Shown here one piece after another: positions 25,093 to 34,121 of a stretch of DNA of 64,000 bases. The position numbers and the translations under genes were made by a program. The notes beneath the pieces were generated by a model that was not told the origin of the DNA, did not search any database, and saw nothing but the letters and a program-made list of their open reading frames with translations. This stretch comes from Pelagibius sp040217155 (GTDB lineage: Bacteria; Pseudomonadota; Alphaproteobacteria; Kiloniellales; Kiloniellaceae). Numbering within the stretch: position 1 is the stretch's first letter; every line of letters starts with the position of its first letter. The stretch is taken from contig JAVJNS010000007.1 of NCBI GenBank assembly GCA_040217155.1, positions 124,001 through 188,000 on the forward strand, given 5' to 3'.

Positions 25093-26697
25093 ATGGCAAA
25101 GCAATCCTCCGCTCAGACGGAGATCGAGTTGAAGCTGCGCGGCGATCCTGAAGCGCTGCTGCGGCTGTGGCAGGCGCAGCCGCTGAACCCGTCCGGCCAA
25201 GCGGCCGCCAAGGTCAAGAACCTCGAAAACGTCTACTACGACACCGCGGATCTGCGGTTGCGCCGGCGCGGCCTTGCGTTTCGCATCCGCCGCGACGGAG
25301 CGCGCTTCATCCAGACCGTGAAGGCCGGCGACGACACGGCCGCCACCGTTTTCAGCCGTCGCGAATGGGAGCGCGATGTGCCGTCGCTGGAACCGCAGGT
25401 GGACGGCATCGACGACCCCCATATCCGCGCCGCCTTGGGGCTCATCCTGCCCGGCGAACTCCGTCCGGTGTTCACGACCCGCGTCCGCCGCGAAGTGCGC
25501 GAGGTCAACGGCGCCGACTCGCTCGGACGCCTGAAACTGATCGAGGCCGCCTTCGACCGCGGCGAGATCGAAGCGGCGGGCAGGAGGGAACCCCTCGCCG
25601 AGATCGAGCTGGAGTTGCTGCAGGGGCCGCCGCGCGCGCTCTTCGATCTGGCGCTCGCCTTGCAGGACACCGCCCCGACGCAGATCGAGACCCGCAGCAA
25701 GTCGGCCCGGGGTTATGCCCTGGCGACCGGGCGCAGAGCCACCTGGCATCGCGCGGCAGCGATGAAACTGAGCGGCAAGATGGGGATCGATGACGCCCTC
25801 GCCGCGATCCTGGATTCCTGCCTGCGGCACTGGAGCGCCAACGAATTGGCGGCCCTCAACGGCAGCGATTCCGAAGGTGTGCATCAGTTGCGTATCGGCC
25901 TGCGCCGTTTCCATTCGGCACTTGCCACCTTCGGCCCGTTGCTGCCGCCGGGACAGCTGGCCTGGCTGCGGGCCGAGGCCAAATGGATCCTGGGCTGCCT
26001 CGGTCCCGCGCGCGACTGGAACGTCTTCCAGACAGAGCTGCTGGCACCGCTGGAGGCGAACCGCCCGGACGATCCGGATTTCGCTGTCCTTCGCCGGGCC
26101 GCGCAGGACCATCAGGCCGTCGCCTACAGCCAAGTCCGGGAAGCGCTCTCCGCGCCGCGCTATACCCGCTTCCTGCTGCAATTCGGCGGCTGGCTGGCGG
26201 ATCGCGGCTGGCGCAGCGCCGAACTGACCGGCAGACAGAAGACCGCCCTGGACCGGCCGCTGCTCAAGCTTGCCACAGCCCAGTTGAACAAGCGGCACCG
26301 ACAGGTATCGAAGCTCGGCAAAGGGTTCAAGAAACTCTCCGTCGCGGAGCGTCACGAGCTCCGCATCGCCGTTAAGAAGCTGCGCTACACCACGGAATTC
26401 TTTCGCGGCCTCTATCCGGCCAAGCGCGCCAAGCCCTATCTGGCGGCGCTGCGCGGCTTGCAGGAGAGCCTGGGTCACCTGAACGACGTGGCCGTCGCCG
26501 AGCATCTTCTGGCGGAACTCACGAGCGGCGTGGAGCTGGGCAAGACTGCCGCTCAACACCAGCGCGCCGCCGGCAAGGTGATCGGGTGGTACGACCGCGC
26601 GCTGCTCGACTTCGAGCCGGAGCTGCGGCACACCTGGAAGGCCTTCGCCGCCAGCGCGCCGTTCTGGAAAAAAGCCTCCCGGAAAACTGCGCCATGA
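25093..26697 (+). CDS. CYTH and CHAD domain-containing protein
   Basis: A 534-residue two-domain protein. The CYTH domain (about residues 8-210) opens with the signature EIELKLRG and has alternating Arg/Lys/Glu strands that line a triphosphate tunnel; family activity is triphosphatase (e.g. inorganic tripolyphosphate). The CHAD domain (about 235-525) has two helical repeats with VHQLRIGLRRFHSAL and HELRIAVKKLRYTTEFF, the conserved His/Arg/Lys set that binds polyphosphate. Its TGA overlaps the ATG of the ParA gene (ATGA), so the two are translationally coupled. Divergent from sixA. Confidence 0.92.
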   Translation: MAKQSSAQTEIELKLRGDPEALLRLWQAQPLNPSGQAAAKVKNLENVYYDTADLRLRRRGLAFRIRRDGARFIQTVKAGDDTAATVFSRREWERDVPSLEPQVDGIDDPHIRAALGLILPGELRPVFTTRVRREVREVNGADSLGRLKLIEAAFDRGEIEAAGRREPLAEIELELLQGPPRALFDLALALQDTAPTQIETRSKSARGYALATGRRATWHRAAAMKLSGKMGIDDALAAILDSCLRHWSANELAALNGSDSEGVHQLRIGLRRFHSALATFGPLLPPGQLAWLRAEAKWILGCLGPARDWNVFQTELLAPLEANRPDDPDFAVLRRAAQDHQAVAYSQVREALSAPRYTRFLLQFGGWLADRGWRSAELTGRQKTALDRPLLKLATAQLNKRHRQVSKLGKGFKKLSVAERHELRIAVKKLRYTTEFFRGLYPAKRAKPYLAALRGLQESLGHLNDVAVAEHLLAELTSGVELGKTAAQHQRAAGKVIGWYDRALLDFEPELRHTWKAFAASAPFWKKASRKTAP

Positions 26698-27350
26698 TCA
26701 CTGTCCTCGTTGCCAACCCCAAGGGCGGCTGCGGCAAGACCACCGTCGCCACGCACCTCGCCGCCGCCTTCGCCGCTGCCGGCCTGCGCGCGGCGCTGGC
26801 CGATGCCGACAAGCAGGGCAGCGGCCTGGCCTGGCTGGCGGGCCGCCCGGACACGGTGGCTGAGATTCAGGGCCTCGACTGGCGCGGCGGCCCGGGCGAG
26901 ATCCCCACCGAGGTCGACCGCCTGATCATCGATTCCCCGGCGGCCATGAAGATCAAGAAAATCGAGGACCTGCTACGCCTTGCCGACGTCATCGTCGTGC
27001 CGGTGCTGCCCTCAGGCTTCGACACACCGGCGACCGCCGATTTCCTCAAGCAACTCGAAGCCCTGAAGCCGGTCCGCAAGTCCCGGACCGCGGTGGCCGT
27101 GGTACGCAATCGCGTTCAGACCGGCAGCCGCATGGCCGCCACACTGGACCGCTTCATGCTGGGAGTCGGGCATACAGGCGTCGGCCGCCTGCGTCATCGG
27201 CTGGTCTACGCAGACGTCGCCGGCCGCGGGCTCAGCATCTTCGACCTGACCGGCAAGCAGAACGAGGCCCTGCGTCAAGACTGGGCGCCGCTGCTGCGCT
27301 ACATCGAAAATTGCGATCCGGCGATTCAATTGCGCGACGCGGGGGAGTAG
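26694..27350 (+). CDS. ParA/MinD-family ATPase coupled to CYTH-CHAD gene
   Basis: A 218-residue deviant-Walker ATPase: VANPKGGCGKTTVATHLA (P-loop with signature Lys), DADKQGSGL (Walker A' Asp) and IIDSPAAM (Walker B region). It lacks a DNA-binding N-terminal extension and has no ParB neighbour, so it is an orphan ParA rather than a chromosome-partition gene. The start overlaps the stop of the CHAD gene by 4 bp. It might position a polyphosphate-associated cargo, by analogy with orphan ParAs; that is inference. Confidence 0.85.
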   Translation: MITVLVANPKGGCGKTTVATHLAAAFAAAGLRAALADADKQGSGLAWLAGRPDTVAEIQGLDWRGGPGEIPTEVDRLIIDSPAAMKIKKIEDLLRLADVIVVPVLPSGFDTPATADFLKQLEALKPVRKSRTAVAVVRNRVQTGSRMAATLDRFMLGVGHTGVGRLRHRLVYADVAGRGLSIFDLTGKQNEALRQDWAPLLRYIENCDPAIQLRDAGE

Positions 27351-27359
27351 GCCGTCGCG

Positions 27360-27995
27360 TCAGCTCTCCGCCCGTACCGCCGCCACCGCGTCACGGAAGG
27401 CGGCGACGCGCGGGACGATCTCTTCAGGACCGTCGCCGGGTTTGTAGAGGCTGCCGCCGAGGCCGAAGCCGCGCGCACCGGCGCGCCAGTAGGGGGCTAT
27501 CTTATCCGGCGTGATGGAACCCACGGCCAGGATCGGCAGGCCGGGTGGGAAGACCGCCTTCATCGCCTTTACCACCGCCGGAGGAGCGGCCTCGGCGGGG
27601 AACAGCTTCACGCCATCGGCGCCGGCGCGGGCGAGGCGCAGACCTTCCGTCGGCGTGGCAAAACCGGGAATGGAGATGATCTGCTGCGCCTTGCAGGCCG
27701 CTACCACGGCCTCCTCGGCACTGGGCGTGACCACGAGACGTCCGCCGGCGGCGGCGACGCGGCCGACGTCCGCCGGGTCCAGCACCGTGCCGGCGCCGAT
27801 CAAGGCGCGGTCGCCGCAGGCCGCCGCCAGGGCGGCAATGCTGTCCAAGGGATCCGGAGAGTTCAGCGGCACCTCGATCATGGTGATGCCGGCGCCGATC
27901 AGCGCCTCGCCGATGGCGACCACCTCGCCGGGCTTCACACCGCGCAGGATGGCGACCAGGGGCAGGCCTTCCAGCCAGGGTTTCAGTCCGTCCAT
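27360..27995 (-). CDS. dgoA: 2-dehydro-3-deoxy-6-phosphogalactonate aldolase
   Basis: A 211-residue KDPG/KDPGal aldolase: LVAILRG, MIEVPLNSPDPLDSI (the NSP segment is typical of the galactonate enzyme), IGAGTVLDP, VTPSAE and the Schiff-base Lys in DGVKLFPAEA. It cleaves 2-dehydro-3-deoxy-6-phosphogalactonate to pyruvate and glyceraldehyde-3-phosphate. Its start overlaps the end of the kinase gene by 13 bp, placing it last in a denD-dgoK-dgoA operon. Confidence 0.9.
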   Translation of the reverse strand: MDGLKPWLEGLPLVAILRGVKPGEVVAIGEALIGAGITMIEVPLNSPDPLDSIAALAAACGDRALIGAGTVLDPADVGRVAAAGGRLVVTPSAEEAVVAACKAQQIISIPGFATPTEGLRLARAGADGVKLFPAEAAPPAVVKAMKAVFPPGLPILAVGSITPDKIAPYWRAGARGFGLGGSLYKPGDGPEEIVPRVAAFRDAVAAVRAES

Positions 27996-28915
27996 GACCT
28001 GCTTTCCGCATGCTCCAGCTGCTGTGCCAGACCGAAGAGGCCCGCGGCGACGGAATCCGCATTCAGCAGGGTTGTCCGCCGTCCGAGTTTTCCCAGAGCG
28101 GCTTCATAAAGCGTGCAGAGCGCCGAAGCACCGAGCAGAAAGACCTCCCCGCTCTCTGCCGGAAGCGCGGAAGCCAGCTCATCGCCGATCAGCAGGCCTG
28201 AAAGATAGCTGCGCACCTCGGCTTCCGGCAGATCGCCGATGAGGGCACGGCTGCGGGCTGAAAACAGGCGGCTCAGGAGGCCGCCGCCCTGCGCCAGTTC
28301 AACTCCTTCCAGGAACCAGCGGCCGGCATTCACCGCCCCTTTGGTCATCAGCCGGCCGAGAATGGAGTGACCCTGCAGCAGGTCGTAAACCTCGCCGGTC
28401 ATATAGGTGGCGAAGGATTGCACGCCGCCGCCCTCGACCCGTGCCCACTTGCTGTGGGTGCCCGGCAGGCAGACGAGGCCGGAAGCCTGCGGCAATTGCC
28501 CCAGCGCGCCGAGGATCTGGGTTTCCTCCCCGCGCATCACATCGGGCTGGCCGGGCCGCGACTCGTCGAGCAAGCCGGGAACGATCCAGGCCGAGCCCTC
28601 CCCCCAATCGACGCGCTCCAAGCCCGCGGCAATCTCGGCGAGGCCGGCCGGACAGTCGGCATAGGGCACTTCGCTCCAACCCTGGCGGCTGCCGATCATG
28701 CCGCTCATGATCACAACCGCGTCGGGACTGCGCTCGATCCAGTCGCCGACCTGCGCCAGCAGGGCCGCCGCGAAGTCGCCGCCGCGCACACGCAGGATGC
28801 CGTCGGCCGACTCCAGCCGATCCCCGATTCCACCCGCCGCATCCAGCGCATAGGCGCGGAACGACGAGGTTCCCCAGTCAATTGCGATGACGGAGGCTGT
28901 CCCCTTGGCCGTCAC
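27983..28915 (-). CDS. dgoK: 2-dehydro-3-deoxygalactonokinase
   Basis: A 310-residue DgoK-family sugar kinase: VIAIDWGTSSFRAYALD at the N-terminus, IMSGMIGSRQGWSEVPY, CLPGTHSKWARVEGG and FATYMTGEVYDLL, all diagnostic of the family. It phosphorylates 2-dehydro-3-deoxy-D-galactonate at C6 for the aldolase encoded downstream. The start ATG overlaps the stop of the dehydrogenase gene (28912-28915). Confidence 0.92.
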   Translation of the reverse strand: MTAKGTASVIAIDWGTSSFRAYALDAAGGIGDRLESADGILRVRGGDFAAALLAQVGDWIERSPDAVVIMSGMIGSRQGWSEVPYADCPAGLAEIAAGLERVDWGEGSAWIVPGLLDESRPGQPDVMRGEETQILGALGQLPQASGLVCLPGTHSKWARVEGGGVQSFATYMTGEVYDLLQGHSILGRLMTKGAVNAGRWFLEGVELAQGGGLLSRLFSARSRALIGDLPEAEVRSYLSGLLIGDELASALPAESGEVFLLGASALCTLYEAALGKLGRRTTLLNADSVAAGLFGLAQQLEHAESRSWTD

Positions 28916-29892
28916 AGGTAATCCTCGATGTAGTTTTCGACAATGGCTTCCAGGCTGGCGTCGCGCGGCAGGCCGATCCGCGTGGCGCGGTCGTAGGAGG
29001 CGTCTTTGGGCCAGCCGTCGCAGATTTTCTGGATAAAGGGATCCGGTTCGAAAACGATCTCACCAAGCTGCCGGTTCGCCGCGACGCGCTGCAGCGCGCC
29101 GATCATCTCGTGCACGGTGACCGTGAAACTCGGCAGACTGAAGGCGCGGTCGTCGCCCAGCGCCGCTCCGTCAGCCTCGTGGAGCGCGATGAGGCCGCCG
29201 ACAATGGAGCGATAGCCGAGCACCGGCATGACGGTTTCTTCGGATACCGGGATCTTGCAGACTTCCCCGTTCAGTGGTTCGCGAAACAGACCGCTGACGA
29301 AACTCGACGCCGCCGCATTGGGTTTGCCGGGGCGGACGATTACCGTCGGCAGCCGCGCCGAACGGCCGTCGAAGAAGCCTTTGCGGGTATAGTCGTTGAC
29401 CAGCAGTTCGCAGATCGACTTGGTCGCGCCGTAGGTCGTCTGAGGGGTCTGCTTGGCGTGATCGCCGACCACCGGGGCCATACCGGAGCCGCCGAACACC
29501 GCGATGGAACTGGCGAAAACCACGCGCGGCAGGCCGCCGCGGGCGCGGCAGGCCTCAAAAACATTGAGGCCGCCGGTCAGGTTGACCCGCATGGCCAGGT
29601 CGAAATCCAGCTCTCCGCCGCCGCTGACGACGGAGGCCAGATGGAAAACCGAAATATCGTCGCGGTCCACCAGGGCCGCGACCTGGGCCGGATCGGAGAT
29701 GTCACCGGCCCGGATTTCGACCCGCTCGTCCGCCCAGTCCGGGCGCTGCGGCGGGGCCGCGACATCGAACAGCAGCAGTTCGTCGATCGGCTCGCGCGAC
29801 CCGCCAGGCGCGGTCAGACCGTCGCCGCCCAACAGCTCCTGGCCCAGCCGTTGACCAATGAATCCGGTCCCCCCGGTAATAACGACCTTCAC
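28912..29892 (-). CDS. DenD-like D-erythronate dehydrogenase (extended SDR)
   Basis: A 326-residue extended SDR: MKVVITGGTGFIGQRLG, FHLASVVSGGGELDFDLAMRVN, the active YGATK (Tyr/Lys), and RLPTVIVRPGKPNAAASSF. The last stretch is strongly reminiscent of D-erythronate dehydrogenase DenD. That enzyme oxidises D-erythronate at C2 with NAD. No other denD-pathway genes are adjacent; instead it leads a unit with dgoK and dgoA, so it may act on a different aldonate. First gene of the operon, preceded by a 312-bp divergent region. Confidence 0.8.
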   Translation of the reverse strand: MKVVITGGTGFIGQRLGQELLGGDGLTAPGGSREPIDELLLFDVAAPPQRPDWADERVEIRAGDISDPAQVAALVDRDDISVFHLASVVSGGGELDFDLAMRVNLTGGLNVFEACRARGGLPRVVFASSIAVFGGSGMAPVVGDHAKQTPQTTYGATKSICELLVNDYTRKGFFDGRSARLPTVIVRPGKPNAAASSFVSGLFREPLNGEVCKIPVSEETVMPVLGYRSIVGGLIALHEADGAALGDDRAFSLPSFTVTVHEMIGALQRVAANRQLGEIVFEPDPFIQKICDGWPKDASYDRATRIGLPRDASLEAIVENYIEDYL

Positions 29893-30204
29893 GGCGTACC
29901 TCCCAAAGATTACAAATTTCCAGCTAAACCAACGTTCCCACCAACTTGATCCCAGCGTTTTCCGACGCCTTCAAGCCGTGCCGATCATGATGCCCTGTCG
30001 CGGCGGCGCCGGGCCAGCAGCTTTCTGAGTCCGCCTGCCCACGTGCCAACTTGGCGGTCTGTCCCATGTTTGCTATTGATGGGTAGCGCTGTCCAGCAAA
30101 CAAGGCCAGCGATCAAACATCAATCGCTCACGCCCGCGTGGCGAAGCCCAGGCGGGCAGAAGACCTGTCCCGCTCCGGGGCGCTCAAGCAGTTGGAGACA
30201 AAGT
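29893..30204. other. 312-bp divergent intergenic region
   Basis: Separates the denD-dgoK-dgoA operon (leftward) from the hydroxyacid dehydrogenase-FAH operon (rightward). It holds an 11-bp palindrome GCCAA-C-TTGGC at 30045-30055 that could be an operator. No RNA gene or convincing ORF is seen. Confidence 0.45.
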
Positions 30205-31137
30205 GTGAAGCCGGAACTCGTAATGGTCGGCCCGATGATGCCGCATGTCATGGAAGCGCTGGACAGCGACTTTGCCGTCCATCGTCTTTGGGAAGCCGCA
30301 GATCCAAAAAAACTCCTCGATGAGGTCGCCGACAAAGTACGCGGCATCGCGACCAGCGGCCACCTTGGGGCCGATGCCGCCACCATGGACGCCCTGCCGA
30401 AGCTGGAGATCATCGGCTGCTATGGCGTCGGCGTCGATGCCATCGACTTGGCGCACGCCGCCGAGCGCGGGGTCATCGTCACCAACACGCCCGATGTACT
30501 GAACGACGACGTGGCCAACATGGCCATCGCCCTGCTGCTCGCCACCTCGCGCCAGCTCTGCCTGGGCGACCGCTACGTCCGTGAAGGCAAGTGGCTGGAG
30601 AAAGCCATGCACCTGACCCGCGCGATTCGCGGCCGCAAGCTCGGCATCCTGGGCTTGGGGCGCATCGGCAAGGACATCGCCCGCAAGGCCGAGGCCTTCG
30701 ATATGAAAATCGCCTACCACGGGCGCTCTAAGCAGAACGTGCCTTTCGAGTTCTATGGCGATCTGGTCGAGATGGCGCGCGACAGCGATTTCCTGGTCGC
30801 CATCTGCCCCGGCGGCCCGGCCACCGACAAGATCGTCAACCGCGCGGTGCTCGACGCCATCGGACCGGAAGGCGTCTTCATAAATGTCGCTCGCGGCTCC
30901 GTGGTCGACGAGCCGGCCCTGGTGGCGGCACTGGAGGACGGACGCCTCGGCGGGGCCGGCCTGGATGTCTTCGCCGCGGAACCGAAGGTGCCGGAGGCAT
31001 TGCTGACCATGGACCAGGTGGTCCTGCAGCCGCATGCGGCCAGCGCCACGCACGAGACCCGGCGCGCCATGGGCGACCTGGTGGTCGACAATCTTCGGGC
31101 GCATTTTGCCGGCAAGCCGGCGCTGACGCCGGTATAG
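30205..31137 (+). CDS. D-2-hydroxyacid dehydrogenase (glyoxylate/hydroxypyruvate reductase-like)
   Basis: A 310-residue 2-hydroxyacid dehydrogenase: GCYGVGVDAIDL, NTPDVLNDDVANMAI, Rossmann LGILGLGRIGKDIA, NVARGSVVDEPAL (catalytic Arg), the Glu in FAAEPKVPEALL, and catalytic His in LQPHAASATHE. The start is GTG 30205 behind GGAG at good spacing; the open frame further upstream has no conserved sequence. It probably reduces glyoxylate or hydroxypyruvate released by the sugar-acid pathway. It is first of three closely spaced plus-strand genes. Confidence 0.85.
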   Translation: MKPELVMVGPMMPHVMEALDSDFAVHRLWEAADPKKLLDEVADKVRGIATSGHLGADAATMDALPKLEIIGCYGVGVDAIDLAHAAERGVIVTNTPDVLNDDVANMAIALLLATSRQLCLGDRYVREGKWLEKAMHLTRAIRGRKLGILGLGRIGKDIARKAEAFDMKIAYHGRSKQNVPFEFYGDLVEMARDSDFLVAICPGGPATDKIVNRAVLDAIGPEGVFINVARGSVVDEPALVAALEDGRLGGAGLDVFAAEPKVPEALLTMDQVVLQPHAASATHETRRAMGDLVVDNLRAHFAGKPALTPV

Positions 31138-31196
31138 CTCCACCGGCGCGTCACAGATATCGGACAACACAGAATAAATCCCAAGGGGAGAAGACC

Positions 31197-32042
31197 ATGA
31201 AGCTGCTGCGCTATGGGGCCGTTGGCCAGGAAAAGCCCGGCGCGATCGACCGCAAGGGCACGATCCGCGATCTTTCAGGCCAGATCGACGATTTGGCCGG
31301 GGCCGCCCTGCTGCCGGAATCGCTTGAAAAACTGAAGGCTCTCGACCTCGAGACCCTGCCCGCGGTCGAAGGCTCGCCGCGAATCGGCCCCTGCGCCGGG
31401 GCGGTCGGCAAGTTCATCGCCATCGGCCTCAACTATGCCGACCACGCCAAGGAATCCGGCGTCGACGTACCCAAGGAGCCGGTCATCTTCACCAAGGCGA
31501 CCAGCAGCATCTGCGGGCCCAACGACACTGTGAAAATTCCACGCGGCTCGCAGAAGTGCGACTGGGAGGTCGAACTGGCTTGCGTCATCGGCACGCCCGG
31601 CGTCTACATCAACGAGGCCGACGCCCTGTCTCACGTCGCCGGTTACTGCGTCGTCAACGATGTCTCGGAGCGCAGCTTCCAGTTGGAAGGCACCGGCCAA
31701 TGGGTGAAGGGCAAGAGCGCCGATACTTTCGGCCCGGTCGGCCCCTGGCTGGTCACCCCCGACGAGGTTCCGGATCCGCAAAACCTGCACCTCTGGCTGG
31801 AGGTCAACGGCCACCGCTACCAGGACGGCAGCACCAAGACCATGGTCTTCGCCATGGCCCACCTGGTCAGCTACGTCAGCCGCTTCATGAGCCTGCAGAG
31901 CGGCGACATCATCACCACCGGCACGCCGCCGGGCGTCGGCATGGGCCAGAAACCGCCGACCTATCTGAAGCCGGGCGACACCATGACGCTCAGCATCGAG
32001 GGCCTCGGCGAACAGCGTCAGCACGTGGTCGCCGCCGACTGA
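31197..32042 (+). CDS. Fumarylacetoacetate hydrolase-family protein (diketo-deoxy sugar-acid hydrolase type)
   Basis: A 281-residue FAH-fold hydrolase: IGLNYADHAKESG, PVIFTKATSSICGP, the metal-site acidic DWEVELACVIG, VVNDVSERSFQ and ITTGTPPGVGMGQKPP. The motif set fits the branch that includes 2,4-diketo-3-deoxy-L-fuconate/L-rhamnonate hydrolase (LRA6 type), which cleaves the diketo acid to pyruvate and lactate or glycolate. That reaction would follow the SDR at 21607. It sits 59 bp after the dehydrogenase gene, with a GGGGAGAAG leader. Confidence 0.85.
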   Translation: MKLLRYGAVGQEKPGAIDRKGTIRDLSGQIDDLAGAALLPESLEKLKALDLETLPAVEGSPRIGPCAGAVGKFIAIGLNYADHAKESGVDVPKEPVIFTKATSSICGPNDTVKIPRGSQKCDWEVELACVIGTPGVYINEADALSHVAGYCVVNDVSERSFQLEGTGQWVKGKSADTFGPVGPWLVTPDEVPDPQNLHLWLEVNGHRYQDGSTKTMVFAMAHLVSYVSRFMSLQSGDIITTGTPPGVGMGQKPPTYLKPGDTMTLSIEGLGEQRQHVVAAD

Positions 32043-32078
32043 TCTCGGCTACCGGACCAGACAACAGGGAGACTCGTT

Positions 32079-33062
32079 TTGAGCACCAGTAAGCAGCGCG
32101 TCGGATTCATCGGTGTCGGACTGATGGGTCACGGCATGGCCAAAAACGTCGTCGAGAAGGGCTATCCCCTGTCGATCATGGGGCACCGCAACCGCAAACC
32201 GGTGAACGATCTGCTCAAGCGCGGCGCCAAGGAGGCCAAGAGCCCCGCCGAGATGGCCAGGAACAGCGACGTCATCTTCCTCTGCGTCACCTCTTCGGTG
32301 CAGGTGGAGGACCTGATCCGCCGCAAGGACGGCATCAAGGCCGGCGCCCACAAGGGCCTGATTATCGTCGACTGTTCGACCGCCGATCCCAACTCGACCA
32401 TTGAACTCGCGGCCGAACTGGCACCGGTGGGGGTGCGCCTCATCGACGCGCCGCTCGGGCGCTCGCCCAAAGAGGCCGAACTCGGCCTGCTCAACACCTT
32501 CATCGGCGCCGACGCCAAGACCATGAAGGAAATCCGGCCGCTGATCGAAACCTGGGCCGAAAACATCATTCATGTCGGCCCCGTCGGCGCCGGCCACAAG
32601 ATGAAGCTGGTCAACAATTTCGTCGCCATGAGTTATGTGGCGATCTATGCCGAGGCCTTCACCGCGGCGCAGAAGACCGGGGTACCGCTGGACAAGTTTC
32701 ACGAGGTGATCTCCGCCGGCGGCCTCAACAGCGGCATGTTCCAGAACGTCAGCAAGTGGGTGATTGGCGGCGATCCCAAGGCGCACGAATTCACCATCGC
32801 CAACTGCCACAAGGACGTCCGGTATTTCAACCAGCTGGCGGACGCCGAGATGCTGACCACCACGGTGGCCAGCGCGGTAAAGCAGACCTACACCATGGCA
32901 ATGGCGATGGGCCGTGGCGACCGCAACATGCCGATGCTCTGTGACGCGGTCGCCAACTTCAACGGTGTAACGCTTCAACAGAGTCCCAAGGGCGCGAAGA
33001 AGTCCGCCAAGAAAACTGCGAAGAAGACGGCCGCAAAAAAGAAAGCGAAGAAGGCGAAATAG
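32079..33062 (+). CDS. Beta-hydroxyacid dehydrogenase with histone H1-like lysine tail
   Basis: A 327-residue protein. Residues 1-300 are a 3-hydroxyisobutyrate/tartronate-semialdehyde reductase: VGFIGVGLMGHGMAKN, VDCSTADPNS, the catalytic Lys in GAGHKMKLVNNF, and the GGLNSGMF helix. The last about 25 residues after LQQSPKG are almost only Lys, Ala, Thr and Ser (KKSAKKTAKKTAAKKKAKKA), a tail not found in normal family members and like bacterial histone H1-like proteins. The start is TTG 32079 behind CAGGGAG. Third gene of the unit. The tail is encoded in frame with no repeat-slippage sign, so it appears genuine. Confidence 0.85.
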   Translation: MSTSKQRVGFIGVGLMGHGMAKNVVEKGYPLSIMGHRNRKPVNDLLKRGAKEAKSPAEMARNSDVIFLCVTSSVQVEDLIRRKDGIKAGAHKGLIIVDCSTADPNSTIELAAELAPVGVRLIDAPLGRSPKEAELGLLNTFIGADAKTMKEIRPLIETWAENIIHVGPVGAGHKMKLVNNFVAMSYVAIYAEAFTAAQKTGVPLDKFHEVISAGGLNSGMFQNVSKWVIGGDPKAHEFTIANCHKDVRYFNQLADAEMLTTTVASAVKQTYTMAMAMGRGDRNMPMLCDAVANFNGVTLQQSPKGAKKSAKKTAKKTAAKKKAKKAK

Positions 33063-33144
33063 CTGTCTCATAACAGGAAGCCACTCCCCGCTCTCTCGCA
33101 GCACGGGAAAGAGTCGTGAGCAGGCGCTGCTGCCCGGCAACGGT

Positions 33145-34020
33145 CTATCCGCCGAAGAGGCCCGCCGGCAAGCCCTTGACGCGAGGGTCGATCTCGAAGA
33201 GGCCGCCGGCCAGGGGCTGCTTTTCCAACGCCTCTTCGTCGAGGCCAACAGAGGCCGAGGTAACGAAGAGGCGGTCGAGATCGGTGCCGCCGAAGGCGCA
33301 GCTGGTCACCTGCGATACCGGCATTTCGATCACCCTGTCGACCTGGCCGTCGGGCTGAAAGCGGGTGATGCGCCAGCCGTTCCAATGAGCCACCCAGAGA
33401 CCGCCCTCGGCATCGCAGGTCATGCCGTCGGGATAGCCGTCGCCCTCCGGAATGGTCACGAAGACGCGCTTCTTGGAGAGCTTACCGCCCGCTGACAGGT
33501 CGAAGGCGTAGATCGTCCCTTCGAAGGTATCGGCGTGATACAGCGTGGTCCCGTCAGGGCTGAAGGCCGGGCCATTGGTGACCACGTAGCCTTTGTCCAT
33601 CCGGTGCCAATCGAGGTCGGGATCCAGGCGGTAGAGAGACCCGCTGGCCTCGCGTTCGTTGTCGTCCATGGTACCGGCCCAAATGCGCCCCGCGGCGTCG
33701 GCCTTGGCATCGTTGAAGCGGTTCTCGGGGTAGTCAGGTTCCGGCTGGCCGATCACTTGCGGCGCCATGGTGCCCGGCGTCAGAAAGGCGAAGCCGCGCT
33801 CCTTGAACCCCGCGACCAAGCCTTCGCCGCCGGCGCGCTCGATCACCCAGCCGATCGGTTCCGGCATGACCCAGGACGTCTTGTCGCCGTCTTCGGGCCG
33901 GAAGCGGTGCAGGGCCGGCGCCTTGATATCGACCCAATAGAGCGCCGCTTCGCGCGATGACCACAGCGGCCCCTCGCCCAACACGGCGGACGCGGGCCAG
34001 ATACAGTCAACCTCCGACAT
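33145..34020 (-). CDS. SMP-30/gluconolactonase-family lactonase
   Basis: A 291-residue beta-propeller. Motifs are AVLGEGPLWSSREAALYWVDI (metal Glu), NRFNDAKADAAGRIWAGTMD (metal Asn), NGPAFSPDG and the metal Asp in GYPDGMTCD. The family opens aldonolactones to aldonates in the cytosol or periplasm; no signal peptide is visible. The ATG at 34020 follows GAGAGAG and aligns with family N-termini. It fits the lactone-hydrolysis step of the oxidative sugar route coded nearby. Confidence 0.88.
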   Translation of the reverse strand: MSEVDCIWPASAVLGEGPLWSSREAALYWVDIKAPALHRFRPEDGDKTSWVMPEPIGWVIERAGGEGLVAGFKERGFAFLTPGTMAPQVIGQPEPDYPENRFNDAKADAAGRIWAGTMDDNEREASGSLYRLDPDLDWHRMDKGYVVTNGPAFSPDGTTLYHADTFEGTIYAFDLSAGGKLSKKRVFVTIPEGDGYPDGMTCDAEGGLWVAHWNGWRITRFQPDGQVDRVIEMPVSQVTSCAFGGTDLDRLFVTSASVGLDEEALEKQPLAGGLFEIDPRVKGLPAGLFGG

Positions 34021-34121
34021 TGGCTCTCTCTGAATGCCGTTTGCTCGGAGGCGCAGCATAAGGGTTTCGACGCATGATCAAAACCATCATCTGAACCGGC
34101 AGCGTGGCGGAACGCCGTGCA

